Positions 9,070 to 18,384 of a DNA stretch of 64,000 bases are shown here, one piece after another; within the stretch, counting starts at the first letter, position 1, and every line of letters starts with the position of its first letter. Under the pieces are notes generated by a model that saw only the letters and a list, made by a program, of their open reading frames with translations, did not search any database and had not been told where the DNA came from. The stretch is taken from the NCBI GenBank assembly GCA_027451525.1, contig DAIDJF010000007.1, positions 297 through 64,296 of the forward strand, read 5' to 3'. This DNA comes from Ktedonobacterales bacterium. Its GTDB lineage: Bacteria > Chloroflexota > Ktedonobacteria > Ktedonobacterales > Ktedonobacteraceae. Both the position numbers and the translations under genes were made by a program.

Positions 9070-9372
9070 TTATCTTACGCCTGCCGTCTGCGGCTCCTGC
9101 TGAATTTGCTTGATGAATTCCTGATAATTTACTGGATAGATCGCGTGAACATCAAAATCTATCAAGTCCATATATGGTTGCAGAAAAACAGTGAGATCGT
9201 GTGGATTGTCGGTCTCAACAAGCAAAAATCCTGCTCCACCGCCCGCCAAATTGTACCACCCCTTGATACGCTCAGGATGATTTGTCCCCTGCTCATGCTG
9301 CCGTACAATACGCTTTGTAACCTGCTCGCGGGTTGTCTCTGGATGCCATTTAAACTTGCAATACCATAACAT
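9070..9372 (-). CDS. DUF3303-family protein
   Basis: This small protein of 100 residues has the DUF3303 pattern: an N-terminal strand (WYCKFKWHPE), the central GAGFLLVETDNPHDL element and a C-terminal region ending in DVHAIYPV before a short helix. The fold resembles a ferredoxin-like dimeric barrel. No reaction is known for the family. AAGGAGG nine bases upstream supports the ATG start. It is a single gene, convergent with glgC. Confidence 0.8.
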   Translation of the reverse strand: MLWYCKFKWHPETTREQVTKRIVRQHEQGTNHPERIKGWYNLAGGGAGFLLVETDNPHDLTVFLQPYMDLIDFDVHAIYPVNYQEFIKQIQQEPQTAGVR

Positions 9373-9970
9373 CTAAAAATGCCTCCTTCTCTCTATAAGA
9401 GAAATACTTCATTTTTCAGCTTCCTGCAGATCAAGGCTATGTTCCTCACGAATCCCCCTATCGGGTTGTTACACTTTCACAAGTCTATAAGAAATCGCTA
9501 TTGACAAAGCTCCCTATCGTACATACACTAATACCTAGTTACTTTTTTATTCGTGTGGTTGAAAGATGAAGGGACACATCGTGATGACACATTCTATACC
9601 GATCGAACCGCGCGCATTGCGGCATACACAACCTTTTCTGACAGATGATATCACCTTAAAAACATCCTCGCGTACATTTTTTACTACGCACCGTTCACCC
9701 CTCTACTGTTCCTCCTTGCACAATCTCTGCTGTTGCCTCCAGGGCTAATTTTTTCGCGCAGCGCATTCTAGCAACCTGTTCCGTACCGCTCCCACAGTTC
9801 ATCTCTACAAAAACATCAACAAGTGACATATGAGAGTATTACGCGCTACCTAACATTTGCGTGTTCACACAGTGGAAAGCGTGTGTACTCTAGCACTGGG
9901 AGCTTGCCCATACCTCGCTTCACATAAGAGCATCGTTCCGCGTACTAGACAATGTGTAAGGATTATCTCT
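9373..9970 (+). other. Long leader or spacer with promoter; no sure gene
   Basis: This stretch contains the promoter at 9501-9529 and then about 440 bases before the next supported start codon. A 60-codon open frame (9566-9748) lies inside, but it has a poor ribosome site and a cysteine-rich, unprotein-like end, so I do not call it. The left part presumably holds the promoter of the DUF3303 gene. Confidence 0.4.
9501..9529 (+). promoter_or_regulatory. Near-consensus sigma-70-type promoter
   Basis: TTGACA at 9501-9506, a 17-base spacer and TACACT at 9524-9529 make one of the best promoter matches in the window. It points rightward toward the gene at 9971, more than 400 bases away. Confidence 0.65.
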
Positions 9971-10489
9971 ATGACTGCTATCTGCTATGAACTGTTGCCT
10001 GTTACTATTCAAGCACACCGCCCCGTACTTGTTCAACGGGGAGCCTCATCTATGCCCTGGCTCATTCAAAATGTGCCTCATGTTCACCCTAATGCAGTTG
10101 TCCTACGCCAGCTTGCGGATTTCTTTGGCGATAGCATTCCACTCGATCAAGCAATCGTTCATTCGACCTCGTGGCGTTATGACCATACCAGTGACCACTT
10201 ACTCCTGACCTATCTAGCAGTATTGCCACAAGGCGAATGGCTCCATCACAGGACAGCCCAGGGAAGCATCTCTCTTCAGCCAATTTACAACTTCGCTATG
10301 CAATATGGCGATCACCTCTTTCCACCTGCGCACATCGAACTTCTGAATGTTATCGCCCATGCCCTCGATCATCTGGCCTCTCTCAGTACCTACGATCCCG
10401 CTATTCAGCATATGCTGGAAGCGGAGTGGTGGGAGATTCTTCGTCTCAGAGTGCCGCGTGCCGCTGGCTATCTCCAACTCTGTTGCTGA
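9971..10489 (+). CDS. Protein of unknown function
   Basis: I do not recognise this 172-residue protein. It starts at the ATG at 9971, eight bases after AAGGATT. The open frame continues upstream to 9857, but that part looks random. Visible features are a region rich in His and Leu in the middle ([24 protein letters not shown]), a Trp-containing motif near residue 160 ([10 protein letters not shown]) and no membrane segment or signal peptide. It lies upstream of argF on the same strand with a 170-base gap, so co-transcription is possible but not shown. Confidence 0.55.
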   Translation: MTAICYELLPVTIQAHRPVLVQRGASSMPWLIQNVPHVHPNAVVLRQLADFFGDSIPLDQAIVHSTSWRYDHTSDHLLLTYLAVLPQGEWLHHRTAQGSISLQPIYNFAMQYGDHLFPPAHIELLNVIAHALDHLASLSTYDPAIQHMLEAEWWEILRLRVPRAAGYLQLCC

Positions 10490-10659
10490 CTTGCACTACA
10501 GGCCACTATCTTTCTATGCATTTTCCATATTGCATTATACGCCTCGATTGTTGCACAATTGGAACATTGCAAACAACCACGTGTAGCAGAGATGCACTTT
10601 CTCTCTTGCATCTCTCTTCACATTCTTCTTCGCGCAACGGGGAAACAGGAGACATACAT

Positions 10660-11661
10660 ATGAGCTTTAATTTGCGTAACAGGAATTTCCTGACGCTGGA
10701 CGATTTTTCTCCACAAGAAATCGCCTTTCTGTTACAGCTCTCTGCCGAACTAAAAACAGCCCGACGTACGGGAACAGAGGTACAACATCTAAAAGGCAAG
10801 CAGATCGCCTTGATCTTTGAAAAAGACTCGACGCGCACGCGCTGTAGCTTCGAGGTTGCCGCTACCGACCAGGGAGCGCACATCACCTATATTGGCCCTA
10901 GCGGCTCGCACATTGGCAGCAAGGAGACAATGAAGGACACCGCGCGCGTGCTGGGGCGCATGTATGATGGCATCGAATACCGTGGCTTTACACAGACCGC
11001 TATTGAGGAACTCGCACGCTACTCCGGCGTTCCAGTCTGGAATGGTTTGACCGATGAAGCTCACCCAATTCAGGTCTTAGCCGACTTGTTGACTATTCAA
11101 GAACATACGCATAAGCCTTTAGAGGCTGTTTCGCTCTGCTTTCTAGGCGACATCGGCTATAATATGGCGGATTCTCTACTCATTGGGGCCACGAAAATGG
11201 GGATGGATATCCGACTTGCAGGCCCTGCCAGCACATGGCCGCAAGAGCATCGCCTGGATCTGGCATATAGTGTTGCCAGTGAGACGGGAGCGCGCATTCT
11301 GGTTACAGAAAACGTCGCAGAGGCCGTCCAGGGCTGTGACTTCCTCTACACCGATGTCTGGGTTTCAATGGGCAACCCCTCGACACTCTGGGGCGAACGT
11401 ATCAAGACCATGCTCCCTTATCAGGTCAATAGTCAGCTGATGGCGGCGACGCAAAATCCCGCCACCAAGTTTATGCACTGTCTGCCAGCATTGCATAACA
11501 CCGAAACCAAGCTCGGCAAAGAAATTTATGAGAAATATGGTCTGGACGCGCTAGAAGTTACTGAAGAAGTTTTTGAATCCAGCGCATCCATTGTCTTTGA
11601 TCAGGCCGAGAACCGCTTGCATACCGCCAAAGCAGTTATGCTTGCAACGCTCGGCTTATAA
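10660..11661 (+). CDS. argF: Ornithine carbamoyltransferase
   Basis: It joins carbamoyl phosphate and ornithine to make citrulline in arginine synthesis; the catabolic ArcB enzyme would look similar. The carbamoyl-phosphate motif STRTR is at residues 57-61. The ornithine side shows [11 protein letters not shown] (usually HPTQ), [11 protein letters not shown] and the HCLPA motif with the catalytic cysteine. The length of 333 residues is normal. The start is the ATG at 10660, ten bases after an AGGA sequence. The frame is open further upstream, but that part is not OTC-like. No other arginine gene is adjacent except the DDAH-type hydrolase about 3.4 kb away, which can produce citrulline. Confidence 0.94.
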   Translation: MSFNLRNRNFLTLDDFSPQEIAFLLQLSAELKTARRTGTEVQHLKGKQIALIFEKDSTRTRCSFEVAATDQGAHITYIGPSGSHIGSKETMKDTARVLGRMYDGIEYRGFTQTAIEELARYSGVPVWNGLTDEAHPIQVLADLLTIQEHTHKPLEAVSLCFLGDIGYNMADSLLIGATKMGMDIRLAGPASTWPQEHRLDLAYSVASETGARILVTENVAEAVQGCDFLYTDVWVSMGNPSTLWGERIKTMLPYQVNSQLMAATQNPATKFMHCLPALHNTETKLGKEIYEKYGLDALEVTEEVFESSASIVFDQAENRLHTAKAVMLATLGL

Positions 11662-11680
11662 GAGGCAACACACGCTGTCA

Positions 11681-13777
11681 TCATGACAGACGGTATGCAT
11701 GGAGATCACCAATGCAGACGGCGACCAGACCATCAGCGACCGCTGGTCTGGTCGGTTTCCTGCTACCTACGCTCATTGATGTTAATAATTTGCCCTGTTT
11801 TGCATCTATCGCGTGTATCTCACCGCTAAATGTACTGACATACACGACCTCGTTAGAGATAACGGGCGGAGCCACCGCAATAGAACGCAGCGTCGCAACC
11901 CAATTTTGCTGTCCTGTATTGATGTTGATCGAAAACAATCGTTCACGCGCACTATCGCTATAGCCACCGTGTGACGCAACATAAATCGTCTGTTGCGCGA
12001 TTGTCAAACCCGCTCCTGATAACTGCTTATCGATCATGGAATACCAGAGTGTCTTACCACCTGCAACTTCGTCACCATACAAGCCATCATTATACAGGCC
12101 CACACAGATCACACCGTCTTGTGCCTGACCGACCGCGTAGATATTGCCCACATCCGAGAACGCGCTCCGATGATGGCCCGTTACCATGTCTAAACCATAG
12201 CATTTTCCGGTCTTTGTGCTCACATACACCACGCCATCAAGGAGCGTCGGCGGAGCAAATACCTCTTCATCCACAGCAACAGCCCAGCGTCTCTGCCCAT
12301 TTTCAGCATCTAACACATAGAGTGCGTGCTGCGAGTAGATATAGACCGTGCCATCAAGCACCTGTGGCGATGCTAGCAGTGCCTCTTTTGTCCCTAATGC
12401 CCAGATTTTCTCGCCCGTGCGCGCATCCAATGCGTAAATCTTGCCATGCGCATCCCGCTGACTGGTACAGACAAACACGATACCATCAGCAACCGCAGGG
12501 GCGGACCACACGCCTTGCTCTACTTTGAAAGCCCACAGCAGTTGACCTGTGGCACCGTCAAGGCATTGAACCTGGAAGTGCCCCTCTGTATGGTGTTCCG
12601 TTGTGGTATACGTGCCAACATAGATCAACCCATCACTAATCGTGGGTTCCGCAAAATATGTATGGTCCAGGTCAGTTGCTCTACTCCAAAGATGTGTTAA
12701 GCGCACACTTGCCCGCTGCGCACCAGAACTGGAGACAGCACGTTCTGAACGTGGCCCGGTTGCGGGCGATGGCACACTTTGGGGCATTGGTTGAGACGGC
12801 AGGTCTCTAGAGTATTGCCCATCAAAAGAGATATTGAGATGGGGAGTATGTTGCCCTTGCGCTCCTGTTGTATGCGCAGTGGGAGGATTTGGTACTACAT
12901 CGATCCCTTGATTGACCGTATATATTTCTGGCGTCTCTGCCTGCATTTCCGTGGATAATCCCGCAGCCACACGCAGCGCGACCACGAAATCTTCAATGTT
13001 GGGATAGCGATCATCACGGTCCTTCGACAGTGCCTTTAATACGACTTGTTCGATTTCATCAGGAATTGTGGGATTGATCGCACGCAACTCAAGCGGTGGC
13101 TCGTAAATGTGTTTATAGCCGATCTCATAGGGATCATCAGCAGTAAACAGCAGGCGACCTGTGAGCAACTCATAGGCTACACACGCCAAAGAATACTGGT
13201 CACTCTTCTTACTAATTAGCCCTTTAAACTGTTCAGGAGCCATGTAAATCGGTGTACCAACTTTATCTACACGCCCCGTTTTGTGCAGCTGTACAGAAAT
13301 ACCAAAATCTGCCAGGAGCGCGTCATCCTGCGCATTAAACAAAATGTTTGCAGGTTTCAAATCGCGATGAATAATATCTAGATCATGCGCGTACTGCAAG
13401 GCAAGTCCGACCTGTGTCAGAATACGAATCGCCTCAGTAAGAGGAAACGCATAGCCATCTGCATCCTCAAGCCTGTCTTGCAGGGAACCATTGGAAGCCA
13501 ATTCCGCGACAAAAAAGGGATAGCCCTCATAAATATTTGCGTCCAGCACTTGCAAAATATTTGGGTGTGTCAATTTATCGAGGATCAGAGCCTCTTGAAA
13601 AAAGCGATCAAGCTCCTCTTGAGAGGTCAAAGTCGTATTCAGAACTTTGACTGCAACAGGTGGCTTATGCTCTAGCAAAAAATGTTTGCCCAGGTAGACG
13701 CTACCGAACGCACCGCGCCCTAGTCGTTGTACCAGTCGGTAGCTCCCCAATTGATGATTCAGTAATTCGTCGCTCAC
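11681..13777 (-). CDS. Ser/Thr protein kinase fused to a PQQ-type beta-propeller
   Basis: Residues 13-270 are a Hanks-type kinase with all key parts: the GRGAFGSV glycine loop, lysine 44 in VAVK, HRDLKPAN at 137-144, DFG at 157-159 and MAPEQF. A Pro/Ser-rich linker of about 100 residues follows. About residues 370-698 form a beta-propeller with repeated YVGTYT, LDGATGQLLWAF, LDARTGEKIWAL and LDAENGQRRWAV units typical of PQQ-like domains. I see no transmembrane segment, so it is probably cytoplasmic and the propeller may sense a ligand or partner. The GTG start has AAAGGA upstream. The 3' end carries a strong inverted repeat. Confidence 0.92.
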   Translation of the reverse strand: MSDELLNHQLGSYRLVQRLGRGAFGSVYLGKHFLLEHKPPVAVKVLNTTLTSQEELDRFFQEALILDKLTHPNILQVLDANIYEGYPFFVAELASNGSLQDRLEDADGYAFPLTEAIRILTQVGLALQYAHDLDIIHRDLKPANILFNAQDDALLADFGISVQLHKTGRVDKVGTPIYMAPEQFKGLISKKSDQYSLACVAYELLTGRLLFTADDPYEIGYKHIYEPPLELRAINPTIPDEIEQVVLKALSKDRDDRYPNIEDFVVALRVAAGLSTEMQAETPEIYTVNQGIDVVPNPPTAHTTGAQGQHTPHLNISFDGQYSRDLPSQPMPQSVPSPATGPRSERAVSSSGAQRASVRLTHLWSRATDLDHTYFAEPTISDGLIYVGTYTTTEHHTEGHFQVQCLDGATGQLLWAFKVEQGVWSAPAVADGIVFVCTSQRDAHGKIYALDARTGEKIWALGTKEALLASPQVLDGTVYIYSQHALYVLDAENGQRRWAVAVDEEVFAPPTLLDGVVYVSTKTGKCYGLDMVTGHHRSAFSDVGNIYAVGQAQDGVICVGLYNDGLYGDEVAGGKTLWYSMIDKQLSGAGLTIAQQTIYVASHGGYSDSARERLFSININTGQQNWVATLRSIAVAPPVISNEVVYVSTFSGEIHAIDAKQGKLLTSMSVGSRKPTRPAVADGLVAVCIGDLHAYRLS
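11722..11754. terminator. Inverted repeat inside the kinase 3' end, possible argF terminator
   Basis: A perfect 10-bp stem (11722-11731 with 11745-11754) lies inside the last codons of the minus-strand kinase gene and about 60 bases after the argF stop. On the plus strand it is followed by a short T-containing stretch only, so its role as terminator is uncertain. Confidence 0.4.
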
Positions 13778-13890
13778 GCCGCTATCCTTTTATATTTCTG
13801 GATCATGATGAAATCAATCCATCGCCCACGCTCTCTTGTTGGGTATTATACACGCTAAACGTTGCTACTCGAAAGAGGTTGCCAGCAATG

Positions 13891-13994
13891 TAGTATACTA
13901 TAGTGACGAATACAGCATCTCTGTATCAGCAGAGATTTCCATTCCAACCGTATCCACATGAAGGGAAATCCGCACCGATTTAAATAGTATACTA
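13891..13994. promoter_or_regulatory. Divergent promoter region with two TAGTATACTA palindromes
   Basis: The 10-base palindrome TAGTATACTA occurs at 13891-13900 and again at 13985-13994, between the divergent kinase and fgd genes. Each contains TATACT on both strands, so each can act as a -10 box in either direction. The right copy puts an fgd transcript start near 14000, about 30 bases before the ATG. The left copy would give the kinase a leader of about 110 bases. Confidence 0.5.
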
Positions 13995-14027
13995 ACTAGC
14001 ACTCGCTATGACATAGAAAGGATCATC

Positions 14028-15041
14028 ATGACAACTTTTCCCTTAAAGCTCGGTTATAAAGCGTCAGCTGAGCAATTTGGCCCGCGCCAACTGCTAGATT
14101 TCACCTCTGAGGCTGAAGATTGCGGTTTCGATAGCGTCTGGATTAGTGATCACTTCCAACCCTGGCGTCACACGAACGGTCACGCACCGTTTGCGCTCTC
14201 ATGGCTTGGCTCCGCCGCCGAGCGTACCAAGCGCGTTATCCTCGGCACCAGCGTGTTAACACCCACATTTCGCTATCAGCCCGCGATAGTCGCGCAGGCA
14301 TTTGGGACGTTGGGTGCGCTCTACCCGGGTCGTATCATCCTGGGTGTTGGCTCTGGCGAATCGCTGAACGAGGTCGCGGTGACAGCAGCAGAATGGCCCG
14401 CTACAAAAGAGCGTTTAGCGCGTTTACGTGAGTCTGTAGAACTTATTCACCGTCTCTGGACAGAAGAGATGGTAACGTTCAATGGTCAGTATTACCACAC
14501 GCTTAACGCCACAATTTATGATAAGCCAGAGCAGCCTGTTCCCATCTATATCAGCGCGGGTGGCCCTGTCGCGGCAAAATTCGCGGGACGCACTGGCGAT
14601 GGCTTCATCTGCACCTCTGGCAAAGGTGACGAACTGTATCGTGACCAACTCTTACCAGCAGTAGAAGAGGGTGCCAAAGCAGCGGGCCGTGATCCTTCGG
14701 CTATCGAGCGCACAATTGAAGTCAAGGTCTCGTTCGATACCGATAAAGCGCGCGCAATGGCGGATACGCGCATCTGGGCCGCTCTCGCGCTACCCGCTGA
14801 AGAGAAGGTAACGATCCACGATGCACGCGAGATGGAAAAACGGGCAGAAACGGTTGCCGATCAGGCGCATCGCCGCTGGCTTGTCTCCGACAACGTTGAG
14901 GAGCATGTCGAACAGGTTGGACACTATATCAAGCTAGGGTTTACCCATCTCATCTTCCATGCGCCAGGAGATGACCAGTCGCGCTTCCTTCAGTTATACG
15001 CGAAGGAGATCCTGCCACGCCTGCGCCAACGCTGGGGCTAA
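14028..15041 (+). CDS. fgd: F420-dependent glucose-6-phosphate dehydrogenase
   Basis: This luciferase-like (LLM) flavin-type TIM-barrel enzyme oxidises glucose-6-phosphate to 6-phosphogluconolactone while reducing coenzyme F420. The match to mycobacterial FGD is close throughout: LGYKASAEQF, SDHFQPWRH with D41, H42 and W46 in the active-site positions, HAPF, LGTSVLTPTFRYQPA, GSGESLNE, AGRTGDGFICTSGKG, and FHAPGDDQ near the end. The length of 337 residues fits the family. AAAGGA lies before the ATG. The DDAH-type gene follows 24 bases after the stop, so they are probably co-transcribed. It implies that the host makes F420. Confidence 0.93.
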   Translation: MTTFPLKLGYKASAEQFGPRQLLDFTSEAEDCGFDSVWISDHFQPWRHTNGHAPFALSWLGSAAERTKRVILGTSVLTPTFRYQPAIVAQAFGTLGALYPGRIILGVGSGESLNEVAVTAAEWPATKERLARLRESVELIHRLWTEEMVTFNGQYYHTLNATIYDKPEQPVPIYISAGGPVAAKFAGRTGDGFICTSGKGDELYRDQLLPAVEEGAKAAGRDPSAIERTIEVKVSFDTDKARAMADTRIWAALALPAEEKVTIHDAREMEKRAETVADQAHRRWLVSDNVEEHVEQVGHYIKLGFTHLIFHAPGDDQSRFLQLYAKEILPRLRQRWG

Positions 15042-15065
15042 AAAGATAAGCGAAAGGACACACCG

Positions 15066-15929
15066 ATGAACAAGTATGGTTGTCAGAGTATGATCGCGCC
15101 ATTGCGGACCGTACTGGTAAAACGCCCAGACGAGGCGTTTGCCGTAGAGGACCCACAGGTCTGGCACTACGCTAGTCGTCCAGATCTGCCGAACGCACAG
15201 CAAGAACACGATGCCCTCGTTGCCTTGCTACGTGACGCGGGGGCCGAGGTTATTCACCACGACGTGCCGCAGCCAGAACGAGCCGATAGCATCTTTGTCT
15301 TCGATCCCGTGTTGATTACTGAGCAAGGGGCGATTATCCTCTCGATGGGGAAACAACAGCGACGTGGAGAAGAGGCGGCGATGGCGCAACAGCTAGAGGC
15401 ACTTGGCATCCCCACGCTCTACACGCTGCACGGCGAGGCACGCGCAGAAGGTGGCGACCTGCTCTGGCTCGCTCATGACACACTGGCTGTTGGACAAGGC
15501 TTTCGCACGAATGCCGAGGGCCTCCGCCAGTTGCATGAGGCTCTTGACCCCATCGGTGTGCATGTCATCCCCGTCGAATTGCCCTACTACACCGGGCCAG
15601 ATGCCTGCCTGCACCTGCTTTCTTTGATCAGCATCGTCGATGAGCAACTGGCCGTTGTCTATCCTTCGTTAATGGCGGTTTCTTTCTGGCAAGAACTACA
15701 GCGGCGCAACTTTCGCGTAATCGAGGTCCCAGAGCATGAATTTCTCACAATGGGACCAAACGTGTTGGCAACTGCTCCCGGTCGCTGCATCATGTTAGAA
15801 GGGAATCCTATTACAAAACGTCGGCTGGAAGACGCAGGCTGTGTTGTTATGACCTATAAGGGCAACGAAATCTCGCTTAAAGCCGAGGGCGGGGCTACCT
15901 GTCTCACACGCCCACTGCTGCGCGCCTAA
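15066..15929 (+). CDS. ddaH: Dimethylargininase/arginine-deiminase-type hydrolase (amidinotransferase superfamily)
   Basis: The 287-residue protein has the guanidino-modifying fold. Catalytic candidates are C279 in GGATCLTRPL and H173 in CLHLLSLISIVD; the acidic residues include D74 in ERADSIFVFD and E128 in AEGGD. This set fits dimethylarginine dimethylaminohydrolase, which releases citrulline from methylarginines. A true arginine deiminase is usually longer, so DDAH or a related guanidine hydrolase is more likely. It follows fgd closely with its own AAAGGA ribosome site. A bidirectional terminator follows the stop. Confidence 0.82.
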   Translation: MNKYGCQSMIAPLRTVLVKRPDEAFAVEDPQVWHYASRPDLPNAQQEHDALVALLRDAGAEVIHHDVPQPERADSIFVFDPVLITEQGAIILSMGKQQRRGEEAAMAQQLEALGIPTLYTLHGEARAEGGDLLWLAHDTLAVGQGFRTNAEGLRQLHEALDPIGVHVIPVELPYYTGPDACLHLLSLISIVDEQLAVVYPSLMAVSFWQELQRRNFRVIEVPEHEFLTMGPNVLATAPGRCIMLEGNPITKRRLEDAGCVVMTYKGNEISLKAEGGATCLTRPLLRA

Positions 15930-15954
15930 GTAGCAAGATCGCCACGTATGGCAC

Positions 15955-15997
15955 GCGAAAAGGCAGGGCGACAGTTATCATCGCCCTGCCTTTTCGC
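15955..15997. terminator. Bidirectional terminator
   Basis: A perfect 17-bp stem (15955-15971 with 15981-15997) carries A4 and T4 runs in its arms. It separates the convergent ddaH and MMPL genes. Confidence 0.88.
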
Positions 15998-16011
15998 TTC
16001 CTCATCCCGCT

Positions 16012-18315
16012 TTATACAGGCTCGCCCTCTTGCTCCACGTCTACAAGATGCACGACAGCGTAGTCCTGTTGCACATCTACAGACACATGTTCCTTCAAGC
16101 CAATACGCTCCTGAAGTGCCTGTAGTGGACGCGGTGCCCACCAGTTCCATGTACCCAGCAGATTCATCATCGCGGGCACGAGTAAAACACGCACAAGTGT
16201 CGCATCCATGATAATTGCCAGTGCCACCCCCAGACCAATCTGCTGAATCAGTACGAGCTTTGAAGTGGCAAATGCGCCTACTACGACCGTTAACAGCAGG
16301 GCCGCACTGGTAATAAGTTGCCCTGTCCGCTGCAAACCTATTGCTACAGATTCACGGTTATTACCCGTTTTATCAAACTGTTCTTTGATACGACTGAGCA
16401 AGAACACCTCATAATCCATGGAGAGACCAAACGCAATTGCGAAAACCAAGACTGGCTGCGTGCTATCTAAGCTGCCCACCGATTGAAAGCCCAATACATT
16501 TGCCAGATGCCCATCCTGAAAAATCCAGACCAACGCGCCAAAGGTCGCAGAAAGCGATAACACATTCAGAATAACGGCTTTGAGTGGCATAACTAGTGAG
16601 CCAGTCAGCAGGAAGAGCAATACGAAGATCGCAGAAATCATCACAAGCAGTGCATAGGGAATAGTCGTACGCAAGCTGGAAAAGAGGTCCATCTGTGCAG
16701 CCGTACTCCCCGCAACGAATGTCACTATGCCCTCAGGAACGCTCAATGCTCGAATCTGGCGTACAACCCGCTGCGCATCAGCAGAAGTAAATGCGTAATT
16801 CGTTTGCACAATAACTTTCGAGAGGTTGCCATTTGCCAGAAGATGCGCAACAGAGGCAATTTGTGGACTCGCTTGAGGATAGGCGTAAATTTGCTGATAT
16901 TCGCCCAGCGTGATACGGGGGTCGACACTGACCAGACTGCGGACATTGGTAATCCCCTTAATTGCCTGCACTTTCTGCACATAGAATGAGAGGAGGGCCA
17001 GATTTCCTGAAGACGTGGCTGTGCCATTCGTGCGAACCACAATATCAATCTCACTCCCATTCTGATTAGGAAAATCATATTTCAAATGGTGCAAGACAAT
17101 TGCGGACGAGGAACCAGGAGGCAACACGCTCTCATCCGCCGTCGAGAACGAAGCATGCAGAAAAGGCGAGCCAAGAAACAGCAGGAGTGCAACCGTCACT
17201 ATCGTTACAGGAAGCGACCAGCGCATCACACGATACGAGAGACGATACCACGCTCCCTGTGCGTGTTTATGGGTAGTCCGACGACGAAACAGGCGTGCGA
17301 AGGAGAGCAGATTGATGTTTCGCCCTAGCAAAGCTAATAAAACAGGCAATACCAGCAGGGCCGCCAGCATTGCCACTAACGCGGTCGCAATCGCCGCCAA
17401 GCCAATACTCTGCAACAACACCTCTGGAAAGAGGAGCAGTGCAATCAGGCTAGTGCCAACGGTCAGGCCAGAAAAAATAATCGTGCGGCCCGCCGTCGCC
17501 ATTGTGCGTTGCAAGGCTCCGATCACATCGCGCTCATCTGCCGCTAGCTCTTCGCGAAAGCGCGTCACAATAAACAGCGAATAGTCGATAGCAAGCCCCA
17601 AACCAATAAACGAGGTCACATTGATGGCGAAGCTGGAGACGCCAATAAAATTTGTCAAGATCCGTAAAACCGAAAACGAACATGCTATTGCGATACCACC
17701 AATAAGGAGAGGAAGGAGTGCGGCAATCGGGCTACCAAAGATAAACAGCAGCATGATTACTACAATCGGTAGTGTGATAGTTTCCGCGAAGCTCAGGTCA
17801 GTGCTCACTTGGTGGTTAAACTGCATATCGGCAACTACACTACCGCCAAGCGTGATATGCAGCACAGGTGAGGTTATAAGAGGAGCAATAGCGTTGTAGT
17901 TGCTGTCACGCTCGCCTTTGGTTGCTAATTGGAGCAGCGCAATTGTCTCATGCCCATCACGCGATATGAGAGAGCTATCTTGTGTCGAGTAATACGATGT
18001 GATTGAGGCCACTTGCGGTCGCGCCTTGAGAGTGGTGAGGAGTTGCGTAGCAGCCTGCGTAAATGCAGGGTCAGTAGCGTGCAACGTAGAACTACTCATT
18101 AAGATAACAACATCAATTGCATCGGCATTCAGTTTTGAGTCAAGCAATGCCTGTCCTTGCGCTGACTGGCTATGTGGGTCTTCAATAGAGGATGTACCTT
18201 TAAGGGCGTCAAAAACGCCACTGCCAAAAAGAGCCGCGACCAGCGTGATCGCCATTGCGATGAGGAGGGCACTTACGCGAAAACGGTAGAGTATTCTACC
18301 AACCCAGGTTAACAT
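16012..18315 (-). CDS. MMPL-family (RND-type) membrane transporter
   Basis: The 767-residue protein has the classical MMPL layout of twelve transmembrane segments. One span sits at the N-terminus, an external loop follows (residues about 35-185), then five spans, a second external loop (about 400-540) and six more spans. The conserved blocks GLAIDYSLFIVTRFREEL and GLSMDYEVFLLSRIKEQF are the paired proton-relay segments of this family. It likely exports lipids or hydrophobic compounds by proton motive force; the substrate is unknown. It starts at an ATG with GAGAGGAAA upstream, 69 bases after the MFS exporter gene on the same strand, so the two probably form an operon. Confidence 0.92.
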   Translation of the reverse strand: MLTWVGRILYRFRVSALLIAMAITLVAALFGSGVFDALKGTSSIEDPHSQSAQGQALLDSKLNADAIDVVILMSSSTLHATDPAFTQAATQLLTTLKARPQVASITSYYSTQDSSLISRDGHETIALLQLATKGERDSNYNAIAPLITSPVLHITLGGSVVADMQFNHQVSTDLSFAETITLPIVVIMLLFIFGSPIAALLPLLIGGIAIACSFSVLRILTNFIGVSSFAINVTSFIGLGLAIDYSLFIVTRFREELAADERDVIGALQRTMATAGRTIIFSGLTVGTSLIALLLFPEVLLQSIGLAAIATALVAMLAALLVLPVLLALLGRNINLLSFARLFRRRTTHKHAQGAWYRLSYRVMRWSLPVTIVTVALLLFLGSPFLHASFSTADESVLPPGSSSAIVLHHLKYDFPNQNGSEIDIVVRTNGTATSSGNLALLSFYVQKVQAIKGITNVRSLVSVDPRITLGEYQQIYAYPQASPQIASVAHLLANGNLSKVIVQTNYAFTSADAQRVVRQIRALSVPEGIVTFVAGSTAAQMDLFSSLRTTIPYALLVMISAIFVLLFLLTGSLVMPLKAVILNVLSLSATFGALVWIFQDGHLANVLGFQSVGSLDSTQPVLVFAIAFGLSMDYEVFLLSRIKEQFDKTGNNRESVAIGLQRTGQLITSAALLLTVVVGAFATSKLVLIQQIGLGVALAIIMDATLVRVLLVPAMMNLLGTWNWWAPRPLQALQERIGLKEHVSVDVQQDYAVVHLVDVEQEGEPV

Positions 18316-18384
18316 ACATCTTTTCCTCTCAAAAGTGGGGAGTATCGCGAATACTCATCAATATGAAGACGAATATCATTCATT

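Noticed and set aside
9566-9748. Possible 60-residue gene downstream of the 9501 promoter
   Set aside because: The ribosome site is weak and the end is cysteine-rich without pattern; kept only as a note in the leader entry.
10237-10659. 141-codon N-terminal extension of argF
   Set aside because: It overlaps the upstream gene in another frame, looks random, and OTC proteins start where the ATG at 10660 lies.
12446-12700. Open frames opposite the PQQ kinase
   Set aside because: Antisense shadows of a clear kinase-propeller gene.
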